DNA from: Rhodococcoides trifolii
GTDB taxonomy: Bacteria > Actinomycetota > Actinomycetes > Mycobacteriales > Mycobacteriaceae
Direction of reading: 5' to 3'
Assembly: GCF_014635345.1 (NCBI RefSeq)
Contig: NZ_BMCU01000001.1
Coordinates: 992,001 to 1,056,000 of the forward strand
Length of the DNA stretch: 64,000 nt
Shown one piece after another: positions 53,441 through 61,288 of the stretch. Every line of letters starts with the position of its first letter. Position 1 is the stretch's first letter. The position numbers and the translations under genes were made by a program. A model generated the notes under the pieces. It ran no database searches. It saw nothing but the letters and a program-made list of their open reading frames with translations, and was not told the origin of the DNA.

Positions 53441-54624
53441 CGCGCAGCGTGCAGGCCGGTGCCCGGCCGTCCGCACGATCGATCACCGACCGCCTGGGCA
53501 GTGCCACCGCGCATCTCGACCCACCGCTGCTGGCTCTCGATCGAGAGGCATTGCGGGCCAACATGTCCGATCTCGTCCGTCGCGCCGGGGGAACGCCGAT
53601 CAGGGTCGCCTCCAAATCGGTCCGCGTCCGTTCGCTGCTCGACGAGGTTCTCGCTGTGGACGGGTTCGTCTCGGTCATGGCCTACTCGGTTCGCGAAGCC
53701 GTCTGGCTCGCCCGCTCGGGCGTCGAGGACATTCTCCTCGGCTACCCGTCGGTCGACCGTGAGGGGTTGGCGACCGTCGTGAACGACCGTGTTCTGTCCG
53801 GCCGCATCACCCTCATGGTCGACTCGCCCGCGCATCTCGACGCCATCCGGGCGGTATCGGAATCCTCGATGGTGCCGCCGAGAATCTGTGTCGACGTGGA
53901 CGCGTCCCTGCGTCTCGGACCGGTCCACATCGGTGTACGACGGTCACCGTTGCGCGAGCCTGCCGACGTCACCGCGTTCGTGAAAATTGCACAGGACAAG
54001 GGGTTTCGCGTCGTCGGCATCATGTTCTACGAAGCGCAGATCGCCGGACTTCCCGACGCGAATCGAGCGGTGGAGTGGATGAAGCGTAGGTCTGCCGGGG
54101 AACTCGCCTACCGTCGTCGCGCCGTCGTGGACGCGGTCACCGAGGTGGTCGGTCGCCTCGAGTTCGTCAACAGCGGCGGCACCGGATCACTCGAAGTGAG
54201 CGCGGCCGACCCCGCTGTGACGGAGGTGACCGCGGGTTCCGGACTGTTCGGGCCGACCCTGTTCGATCGGTATCGTGCGTTCACCCCGGCGCCCGCACTG
54301 CAGTTCGCGCTGCCCGTCGTGCGGACTCCCACCGACCGCATCGCCACCGCATTCGGCGGCGGCTACGTCGCGTCCGGTCCCACGGGTAAGTCTCGGGTTC
54401 CTCTTCCGCAGAGCCCCTTTCAGCTCATGAAGAACGAGGGTGTCGGCGAAGTTCAGACTCCGCTCAAGCACGACGGCAGGCTCACCGTCGGCGATCGTGT
54501 CTGGTTTCGGCACGCCAAGGCCGGCGAGGTCTGCGAACGGTTCACCGAGGTCCGTATCGTCGAGGCGGACGGGTCACTCACCACGGTGCCGACGTATCGC
54601 GGCGAAGGGCAGTGCTTCGGTTAG
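53437..54624 (+). CDS. Alanine-racemase-fold PLP enzyme (amino acid deaminase/aldolase type)
   Basis: The 395-residue protein has the N-terminal alanine racemase barrel: PPLLALDREALRANM, the PLP lysine in GTPIRVASKSVRVRSLLDEV, FVSVMAYSVREAVWLARSG and CVDVDASLRLGPVHIGVRRS. The later half has VNSGGTGSLEVSAADPAVTE, AGSGLFGPTLFD, LKHDGRLTVGDRVWFRHAKA and the final YRGEGQCFG, which fits fold-III D-amino acid deaminases and D-threonine aldolases rather than true racemases. The substrate is unknown. It is coupled to tetR. Confidence 0.82.
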   Translation: MTRSVQAGARPSARSITDRLGSATAHLDPPLLALDREALRANMSDLVRRAGGTPIRVASKSVRVRSLLDEVLAVDGFVSVMAYSVREAVWLARSGVEDILLGYPSVDREGLATVVNDRVLSGRITLMVDSPAHLDAIRAVSESSMVPPRICVDVDASLRLGPVHIGVRRSPLREPADVTAFVKIAQDKGFRVVGIMFYEAQIAGLPDANRAVEWMKRRSAGELAYRRRAVVDAVTEVVGRLEFVNSGGTGSLEVSAADPAVTEVTAGSGLFGPTLFDRYRAFTPAPALQFALPVVRTPTDRIATAFGGGYVASGPTGKSRVPLPQSPFQLMKNEGVGEVQTPLKHDGRLTVGDRVWFRHAKAGEVCERFTEVRIVEADGSLTTVPTYRGEGQCFG

Positions 54625-54632
54625 GAGCGATC

Positions 54633-55652
54633 ATGACTGATCACAACGGTGTCCGCACTCGGGCGTGGCACGACGGGAAGGTCGTGTCGGAGGGTTTCGC
54701 ACTCGGCGAACTGTCGGACTATCTCGCGCGCGAGGATCGATTGGTCTGGGTCGATCTGTGCTCGCCCGATCACGACCACCTCCAAGAGCTTGCGGCCGAA
54801 CTCTCGTTCGATCGCAACGCCGTCGAGGACGCGATCTCCGAAGGAGAGCGTCCCAAGGCGACGAGGTACGCCCACCACACCTTCGTCTCCGTCTACGCAA
54901 CGCAGATCGCGGATTCCGCAGACGACGAGAGCACCGACATGTTGGAGTCACGCGTGCGCAAGACGCGCGTGTCGGCCTTCGTCTTTCCGCGAGGCATGGT
55001 GACCGTGCGATCGAACGACTTGTTCGACATGGACGAGGTGATCACTCGGTGGGAATCGGACTCCGACATGCTTGCTCTCGGCGTCGGCGCTCTGGTGCAC
55101 GGGCTCCTCGACGTGATCGTCGACGGCCACTTCGACACGATCGGAGTGATGGACGACGCCATCGAGTCCCTCGAGGACTCGCTGTTCGACGATTCGACCC
55201 GCACGAAAGCGTTGCAGCAGTACACCTATCGGGTGCGAAAGGAACTCGTCGAACTGAGACGGGTCATCCTGCCGATGCGGGAGGTGGTGAACGGCGTGAT
55301 GCGCGAACGTCAGGAGATCAACCCCCGCGGGAATGCTCTGGACGGCGACTACGCCGACCTCTACGACCACATCATGCGTGCCACCGAATGGACGGAATCG
55401 TTGCGGGACATGGTCGGTGCCATCTTCGAGACCAACCTGTCGCTGCAGGACATTCGCATGAACATCGTCATGAAACAGCTCACCGGCTGGGCCGCCATCA
55501 TCGCGGTGCCGACGGCCGTCACGGGATGGTTCGGGCAGAACGTGGCCTATCCCGGTTTCGGTGACACCGGCGGCCTGGTCTCGAGCACCGTCGTCATCAT
55601 CGGATCTGCCGGCGGTCTGTACGTGTTGTTCAAGAAGCGCGGGTGGTTGTGA
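54633..55652 (+). CDS. corA: CorA-family divalent cation transporter
   Basis: The 339-residue protein has a long acidic and helical cytoplasmic domain with VWVDLCSPDHDHLQELAAEL and HHTFVSVYATQ, a long stalk helix (RTKALQQYTYRVRKELVELR) and two C-terminal membrane helices. The pore signature after the first helix is GWFGQNVAYPGF: GQN stands where classic CorA has GMN. This variant is common in actinobacteria. GGAGCG precedes the ATG at 54633. The TGA directly abuts the stop of the convergent helicase gene. Confidence 0.88.
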   Translation: MTDHNGVRTRAWHDGKVVSEGFALGELSDYLAREDRLVWVDLCSPDHDHLQELAAELSFDRNAVEDAISEGERPKATRYAHHTFVSVYATQIADSADDESTDMLESRVRKTRVSAFVFPRGMVTVRSNDLFDMDEVITRWESDSDMLALGVGALVHGLLDVIVDGHFDTIGVMDDAIESLEDSLFDDSTRTKALQQYTYRVRKELVELRRVILPMREVVNGVMRERQEINPRGNALDGDYADLYDHIMRATEWTESLRDMVGAIFETNLSLQDIRMNIVMKQLTGWAAIIAVPTAVTGWFGQNVAYPGFGDTGGLVSSTVVIIGSAGGLYVLFKKRGWL

Positions 55653-58600
55653 CTACCGCGACGGGCTCAACCTCAGAAACGCCCCCAGCTGAGGCAACCC
55701 CGCCGGGGTGGACGGCAGGTACTCCGTCAACCGCGGCGACCGCACGACGTACGCGGCCCACTGCCCCCGCGAGATCGCGACGTTGAGTCGGTTGCGCGAC
55801 AACAGGAATGCCATTCCGCGCGGAACATCCTCGATCGCCGACGCTGTCATCGACAGAATCACCACCGGAGCTTGGCGCCCCTGGAACTTGTCGACGGTGC
55901 CCACCTTCGTATCGGCGAAACCGGCCCGCTCGAGGTGGTCCCGCAGCACCTGAACCTGAGCGTTGTACGGGGCGACCACGAGGACGTCGCCGGGCGCGAG
56001 TCGTCTCGTCGGCGCCGGCCCGTCCGTCCACTTCTTTCCCAGCAACGACTTCACCAGCTTCACGACGGCCTTTGCTTCCTCCTCCGAGTACGTCGAATTA
56101 CCCTCGTGCGCAACCAGAACAGTGTGTACGCCGGGCTCGACTCCGGCCAGCATCCGCTCGGGAGCGTTCGACTCCAGACGCCCGTCGTAGGCCAGCGCGG
56201 ACACGGGTGCGCACAACGCCGGGTGCATACGCCAGGTGTGGGCGAGGAAGTAGCCGAGATCGTCGGGCAGGGTGTCGTGGCCATCGGACAGCCACTCCAG
56301 CGCAGACGTGTCCACCGGTTCGGGGTGACGTCCTTGACTCACCTGAGGCAGCTGCTGTGGGTCGCCGAGCAGGAGCAGCCGTCTCGTATTCCGAGCCACG
56401 GCAATGGTGTTGGCCAGCGAGAACTGCCCGGCCTCCTCGATCACCAGGAGATCCAGCGGTTCCTCGAACTCGGAGTCCTTGACGAAGGCCCACGCAGTCC
56501 CGCCGACGACGGCGCCGCCGGAACCCAGGGCCTCGCCGACGTTCTTCACGACGGTCCACGGCGTGCTACCGGCCGCGTCGCCGCGCTTGAACACCTGTTG
56601 GGGAGGGACGCCCTTGTCGAGGACGGCCGCCAGCATGTTCTCCACCACCGCGTGCGACTGAGCGACGATGCCGACGCGCCATCCGCGGCGGTTCACCAGA
56701 TCGGCGACCACACCGGAACCGGTGTGCGTCTTGCCCGTTCCCGGTGGACCTTGGACGGCCACGTAGGAATTCTCTGATCCCAGAACGGCCTCGAGCACCG
56801 ATTGTCGATCGTCGTTCCGAGAACGGGGCAGCGGTCCGCGGGGTGGTTGTCGCCGGAGCAGGTCGAACACAGCGTTGTCCGGCAACGACTCTGCGGCCTG
56901 AACTTCGAGGGAGGTGCGTTCGATGGACTCGGCGAGTGACTTGGCGGACGGTCCGGACTGAGGGGCCACTGCCATCGGCAGGTCGCCGTATTCGGTCGCC
57001 ACTCGCTTGAGGCCTTCTTCGACGTCCACCCGGGTACCGTCGTCGGCCCAGTCCACGATCTTCCCGGTGGTGCACCAGCGGACGGTCGGATCGTCGCCGA
57101 CCTCCATCCAGTCGGGAGCTGGTGTCTCGTAGAGCAAGTAGACGTCGCCGCCCATCGAACTTCCCTCGGCCCACCGACCCGTCAACCGAACTGTTCGACG
57201 TGGCCGGCTGCGCGGCGTGCGCGGCGGCTGCCAGCCGTCGGTCTCGGCCGAGGTCGCAACGATCGTGTCCTTGGTGTCGGCCCACTCGTCGACCGGGCTG
57301 CTCAACCGGTCGAAATGTCCCCACCAGAACGGCTTTTCCTCCCGGCGGTGATAGCCGAGCGCCGCCGCCAGCAGCGCGTAGGCACGCTCACCCGTGGACT
57401 CCGATCGCTCGTACAGCGTCGTCTCGAGGTCGGTCCGTTCGTCCTGCGCCGGCTCCACCGGCTTCGTCTCGTGTGGCGTCACACCGTGTTCGCCGGCATG
57501 CGCCGTCAGCCAATCACGCAGCGCCAGTGTCGATTCACAGTCGTAGCGGTTGTACTCGGCGATGTCGTCGAGGATCTTCTGCGCCGCGTCGGCCTGTCCC
57601 TGGTCGCGGAGATCGCAGTAGTTCCCGTACTCGACGATCGACGCGGCGGCGTCTTGAACGTCACCGTCACGCGCGTCCGGCATGTAGAGCGGTTCGAGTT
57701 TCTTGATGCTGTACGACCGTGCTCCCACCCGAAGGCTGGCTCGCACAATCGGATACAGGTCGACCAGCACGCGGTGGCGCAGCATGTCGTCGACGGTCTC
57801 CTCGCCGACCCCGTGCCGACCCGCCAGACGAAGCAGAGCGGTCTTCTCGTACGGCGCGTAGTGATAGACGTGCATACGGGGGAACTGGCGTCGTCGTTCC
57901 GTCACGTAATCCAGGAATTCGATCAGCGCCCGGCGCTCCGATGCGCGGTCATGGGCCCAGAACGGCCGGAAGGCGCCGCTCGACTCCACCACCCCGAACA
58001 AGTACTCGAGCCCCCAGTCCGCACTCCCGGGCTCCGCCCACAACGGATCGCCCTCGAAGTCGAAGAAGATGTCGCCGGGATCGGGTTCCGGGAGCGAACC
58101 GAGCGCCTCGGGATCGAAGAACTCGACGACGGGTTCCCCGGACAGTTCCTGGCGCACCTGCAACGACGCCTGGGCGACCAACCCGCGGAACGTCCGCGCC
58201 GACATGCCGTCGGGAACGTCCGTCGCGGCAGCCAGGTCGTCGATTGTTCCGATGCCGCTGCGCAGCAGTTCTTCTCGCTGGGTGGACCGGACTCCCGCAA
58301 CGAGCATCAGGTCGCGCGTGCGTTCGATTTCCGGGGCGCAGGCGTCGCAGCGGCCGCACGCGCGCACCGTCAGGTCCTCCCAGGCCGCGGGCAGGAGTTG
58401 GTCGTGATGACGGCTCAACAGTCGAACCATGACATCTCGCGCCTGCCGAAACACGGGCAGGACGTCACGCAGGTCGACAACGGAGTGGGTGCCGTCGCCG
58501 AGCACGAGATGCGCGTCGGGCGAGATCACGGCACCGGTCTGCGCGAGGGTGTCCGCGTAGGCGGCGATCTGCAGAATGGACGACACCTGTTCGTGCCGTG

Positions 58601-59021
58601 CAAGTTTGGTGTCGTACACCGTGTACGCCTCGAGTGCGCGATCCCACACGAGGAAGTCGCTGAACCCGAGGAACTGCGACTCTTCCGAGAAGATCGTGCC
58701 CTGGTAGATCACGGGCGTTCGGGCTGCCATGGCCGCCGCCGTCGCGTCGCGAGCCACCACGATCTCCGAGAGAATCCGCGTGCTCGACGGCCGCGGGATC
58801 TGAACCACTCCCTCGCCGAACTCACGTCGAAACTCGCGCAGAACACGTTGCTCGTGCTCCGAGCCGAGTCGGGACAACCGCTCGAGCATCGGGTCCGGCG
58901 CGCTCTCCACGGCTACTCGCCCGAGGTGGGCGTCGAGCACGGTCAGCAGTCGGAACTCGCAGTCGGACGCCACCGTGAGGTCGCTTGCGCTGTGCACCAG
59001 AAGCTCTCCGAGAACGAACAC
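55653..59021 (-). CDS. TM0106-type RecB-like nuclease, RNase H-like exonuclease and SF1 helicase fusion
   Basis: The 1122-residue protein has three parts. Residues 1-250 are a RecB-like PD-(D/E)xK nuclease (LGFSDFLVWDR and AYTVYDTKLAR) with a Cys cluster RACGRCDAC near 225. Residues 310-490 form an RNase H-like 3'-5' exonuclease domain (GDIFFDFEGDPLW, YHYAPYEKTALLRLA, EYNRYDCESTLALRDWL). The rest is a Dna2/Upf1-like SF1 helicase: Walker A VQGPPGTGKTHTG, LLVIEEAGQFSLAN, LLLGDPQQLPQVSQG, and later VGTVDKFQGRQAPVVILSM and LLSRNRLNVAISR. It should process DNA ends or branched DNA or RNA. The start is GTG 59021, 9 bp after the luxR-type gene on the same strand. Confidence 0.92.
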   Translation of the reverse strand: MFVLGELLVHSASDLTVASDCEFRLLTVLDAHLGRVAVESAPDPMLERLSRLGSEHEQRVLREFRREFGEGVVQIPRPSSTRILSEIVVARDATAAAMAARTPVIYQGTIFSEESQFLGFSDFLVWDRALEAYTVYDTKLARHEQVSSILQIAAYADTLAQTGAVISPDAHLVLGDGTHSVVDLRDVLPVFRQARDVMVRLLSRHHDQLLPAAWEDLTVRACGRCDACAPEIERTRDLMLVAGVRSTQREELLRSGIGTIDDLAAATDVPDGMSARTFRGLVAQASLQVRQELSGEPVVEFFDPEALGSLPEPDPGDIFFDFEGDPLWAEPGSADWGLEYLFGVVESSGAFRPFWAHDRASERRALIEFLDYVTERRRQFPRMHVYHYAPYEKTALLRLAGRHGVGEETVDDMLRHRVLVDLYPIVRASLRVGARSYSIKKLEPLYMPDARDGDVQDAAASIVEYGNYCDLRDQGQADAAQKILDDIAEYNRYDCESTLALRDWLTAHAGEHGVTPHETKPVEPAQDERTDLETTLYERSESTGERAYALLAAALGYHRREEKPFWWGHFDRLSSPVDEWADTKDTIVATSAETDGWQPPRTPRSRPRRTVRLTGRWAEGSSMGGDVYLLYETPAPDWMEVGDDPTVRWCTTGKIVDWADDGTRVDVEEGLKRVATEYGDLPMAVAPQSGPSAKSLAESIERTSLEVQAAESLPDNAVFDLLRRQPPRGPLPRSRNDDRQSVLEAVLGSENSYVAVQGPPGTGKTHTGSGVVADLVNRRGWRVGIVAQSHAVVENMLAAVLDKGVPPQQVFKRGDAAGSTPWTVVKNVGEALGSGGAVVGGTAWAFVKDSEFEEPLDLLVIEEAGQFSLANTIAVARNTRRLLLLGDPQQLPQVSQGRHPEPVDTSALEWLSDGHDTLPDDLGYFLAHTWRMHPALCAPVSALAYDGRLESNAPERMLAGVEPGVHTVLVAHEGNSTYSEEEAKAVVKLVKSLLGKKWTDGPAPTRRLAPGDVLVVAPYNAQVQVLRDHLERAGFADTKVGTVDKFQGRQAPVVILSMTASAIEDVPRGMAFLLSRNRLNVAISRGQWAAYVVRSPRLTEYLPSTPAGLPQLGAFLRLSPSR

Positions 59022-59030
59022 GCTTCGACC

Positions 59031-60800
59031 CTACTGGCGATAGCGCAGCGCCACCTCGACACGCGAGGTGCAGTCCCACTTGCGCATGATGTTGCGCAGA
59101 TGGCTCACCACCGTCCACCGGGAGATGCCCAGCCGATGTCCGATGTCGACGTTGCTCAGACCGCCGGCCACGAGCTCTGCGACCTGGGACTCCCGCGCCG
59201 TGAGCGCCTCGGTGGTCGGGTCCGGTACGACGTGCAACGTCTCGGTGCCCGACGCGATCGCCGGATACATCGTGTGGACGGCGGCGAGCGCGGGCCGTGG
59301 GGGTGACCGGTGCGACCCCGAGCGCCACCCTGGCCCGTGATCGGCGACGTAGGTGGCGAGCAGCCGGTCGCGATCGAGCTCGAATGCCCCGGTGCCGACG
59401 AGGGCGTCGACGGCGTCCACGAGGTGGGCCGCACCGTCTGAGACGGTGTCGTGGCGGGCGGCTCCCGTCGACCCGGCGACGAACTGGACGAACACGTGCT
59501 GACCGTGCGCGGCCGCGACCGGGTACGCCGCCCGGAGCCGTTGCCTCCCGGTGGCGCTGTCCCCGATCTGCGCCTCGATCATCGCCGCGGTCACGTTGAA
59601 CCGGGCGAGGAGAAGGTCGTGGCCGGCAACGGCGGCGTGAGCTCCGGCAGCGGTCAGAACGGCGTGGGCGTCGGACGGTCGCCCGTCGTGCACGAGTCGG
59701 GACGCCAGATCGAGCGTCACCTCGGCGGCGATCGTGTGGGAACCGCCCGCTGCGATCTCTCGCTCGACCGAGCGTAGGACGGCCGTGGGGTCCACCCGCG
59801 GAGCCCAGACCGCTGCGAGAAGTTCTGTGCGCCAACGGATGTCCCTGTTGTCGGGCCCGGGTGACGTCGCCGCGTTCAGAAGGTGGCGACTGATGTCCAC
59901 GTCCCCGCTGGCGAGGTGAAGTTCGGCCGAGATCGATCGAAGGCGACATCGAATGTCGTTCGATGCGGACGTCGACGTGTTCAACAGTGCGGTCACCTGC
60001 CGATGCAGCGCGCGGTAGATCCCGGCTGCGACGAGCGCCGGAGCGAGTGTCTCGGCGATCTCGACGGCGTCGTCCCACCGTCCCGATGCAGCGAAGCGGT
60101 CGATGGCGACAAGTCCGTGCCGACGCATCGCCGACGCGTGCCCGACGAACCGGTACGGGTCCATGCGTGCCGTGCGCAGATCGTCGCGCACCCAGACGTC
60201 GACGGCGGTGGCCATGGCGGGCACCAGTTCGGCTCCGCCCGCCATGGCCCAGTGGCGCACTGCGTCGGCGGCGTGACCGAGGTGGCTCATCGTCACCGCG
60301 ACACGGGTGCCGGCTGTTTCGGACGCGGGTCCGCGTACCGGGTAGGACACGCGCACGACCCCGGCCGCGGCGAGTTCGTCGATGCCCGTGTCGACGTCTG
60401 TACCCGCGTCCGTGACGCAGCGCAGCATGTCGACGAATGCCGTCCCCGTGGCAATGTGCAACCACCGCAACACGTCCGCGGCGTCCGGCGACCGCGGCTC
60501 CGGCACCGACTCGACGATCGCGTGCGAGCCGGACCGCGCGAGCCGTTCGACGAACCCGGCCCACCGGGACCCGTTCTCCAGCGCGTCGACGACAGTCATC
60601 GGTCCGAGATCGAGCAGCGCCGTGGCGCAGAGTTCCGGGTCGTCGACGGCGATCGCACACCCCGACACGGCCGAGAGCACGGTGTCGTCGATGTCGGCTG
60701 CCACCCCGCGCCGGGCGAGTGCCGCCCGAAGCATCGCGGTGGTCACCTCGCTCGCATCGTCGTTCGGTACCGATTCGAGCCCGACCACAATTTCCGCCAC
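59031..60800 (-). CDS. LuxR-type transcriptional regulator of the lanthipeptide locus
   Basis: The protein is about 589 residues from the GTG at 60800, which has GGGGTGA upstream; an in-frame GTG at 60950 would add 50 Arg-rich residues. The C-terminus is a LuxR/GerE helix-turn-helix: LTARESQVAELVAGGLSNVD then IGHRLGISRWTVVSHLRNIM. The long N-terminal part is Ala-rich and helical, like the tetratricopeptide-style arm of LAL regulators, but no Walker A was found. It is divergent from the lanthipeptide precursor gene and is the obvious candidate to control it. Confidence 0.85.
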   Translation of the reverse strand: MAEIVVGLESVPNDDASEVTTAMLRAALARRGVAADIDDTVLSAVSGCAIAVDDPELCATALLDLGPMTVVDALENGSRWAGFVERLARSGSHAIVESVPEPRSPDAADVLRWLHIATGTAFVDMLRCVTDAGTDVDTGIDELAAAGVVRVSYPVRGPASETAGTRVAVTMSHLGHAADAVRHWAMAGGAELVPAMATAVDVWVRDDLRTARMDPYRFVGHASAMRRHGLVAIDRFAASGRWDDAVEIAETLAPALVAAGIYRALHRQVTALLNTSTSASNDIRCRLRSISAELHLASGDVDISRHLLNAATSPGPDNRDIRWRTELLAAVWAPRVDPTAVLRSVEREIAAGGSHTIAAEVTLDLASRLVHDGRPSDAHAVLTAAGAHAAVAGHDLLLARFNVTAAMIEAQIGDSATGRQRLRAAYPVAAAHGQHVFVQFVAGSTGAARHDTVSDGAAHLVDAVDALVGTGAFELDRDRLLATYVADHGPGWRSGSHRSPPRPALAAVHTMYPAIASGTETLHVVPDPTTEALTARESQVAELVAGGLSNVDIGHRLGISRWTVVSHLRNIMRKWDCTSRVEVALRYRQ

Positions 60801-60979
60801 GTCACCCCGCCGATCGCGATATTTCCGATGTTCGTTTCGAGCGAATCCACGATCTTTGCGCCTGTGTCCGGCCACGATAACCCGAGCGACCTCCCACAGG
60901 TCTGCTAACCACACCACCCGGTTCGCACCGCCGCGGTCGATGCCCGCCACCCGGCATCACACAGATGTGCGGTGTCGAC

Positions 60980-60997
60980 ATCGCACTCCCGTGCGAT
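60980..60997. promoter_or_regulatory. Inverted repeat in the luxR-lanA divergent region
   Basis: ATCGCAC-TCCC-GTGCGAT is a perfect inverted repeat with 7-bp arms. It lies 117 bp upstream of the precursor start. LuxR-type regulators bind such dyads, so it is a candidate operator. The gene-free stretch 60801-61113 otherwise holds CATAACT near 61049, a possible -10 box for the precursor; no matching -35 is clear. Confidence 0.5.
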
Positions 60998-61113
60998 CGA
61001 TGACAAAACGCACTCGCACGAACATGCGTTTCGCGGTGTCCGAATTGCGCATAACTTCGTCCTCACACCCCAGAGCAGTCATCAATTCGCAGCACTCACG
61101 AACGGAGACCGTC

Positions 61114-61278
61114 ATGAACACCACCACCTTTGCAAGCGCGATCACCGCAGTGTCCGCACCCGACGAGAGCGCCCTGGCCGCACTGGCAACGGTGGCGACG
61201 CCGCACCAGAGTGTCCCGCGCGGCTCGGGCCCCATGGGCGTGCCGACGTTCTCGTGTGCCACCTTCTCCTGCCTCTGA
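61114..61278 (+). CDS. Class II lanthipeptide precursor (LanA)
   Basis: The 54-residue peptide starts MNTTTFASAITAVSAPDESA and ends GPMGVPTFSCATFSCL. The leader part is Ala/Thr-rich with an acidic PDES and a helical ALAALATV segment, as class II leaders often have. The core repeats Thr-Phe-Ser-Cys twice, separated by Ala. Each repeat can give one (methyl)lanthionine ring by Thr-to-Cys (i,i+3) closure, with the Ser available for dehydration. A CGGAG site lies six bases before the ATG. The LanM gene starts 11 bp after the stop. The leader cleavage point is unclear: no GG or GA pair, only SG and MG near the core. Confidence 0.85.
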   Translation: MNTTTFASAITAVSAPDESALAALATVATPHQSVPRGSGPMGVPTFSCATFSCL

Positions 61279-61288
61279 TCACCGCCGG

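Noticed and set aside
60801-60950. Earlier GTG start for the LuxR-type regulator
   Set aside because: The added 50 residues are Arg/His-rich with no family support, and the start would crowd the operator-promoter region.
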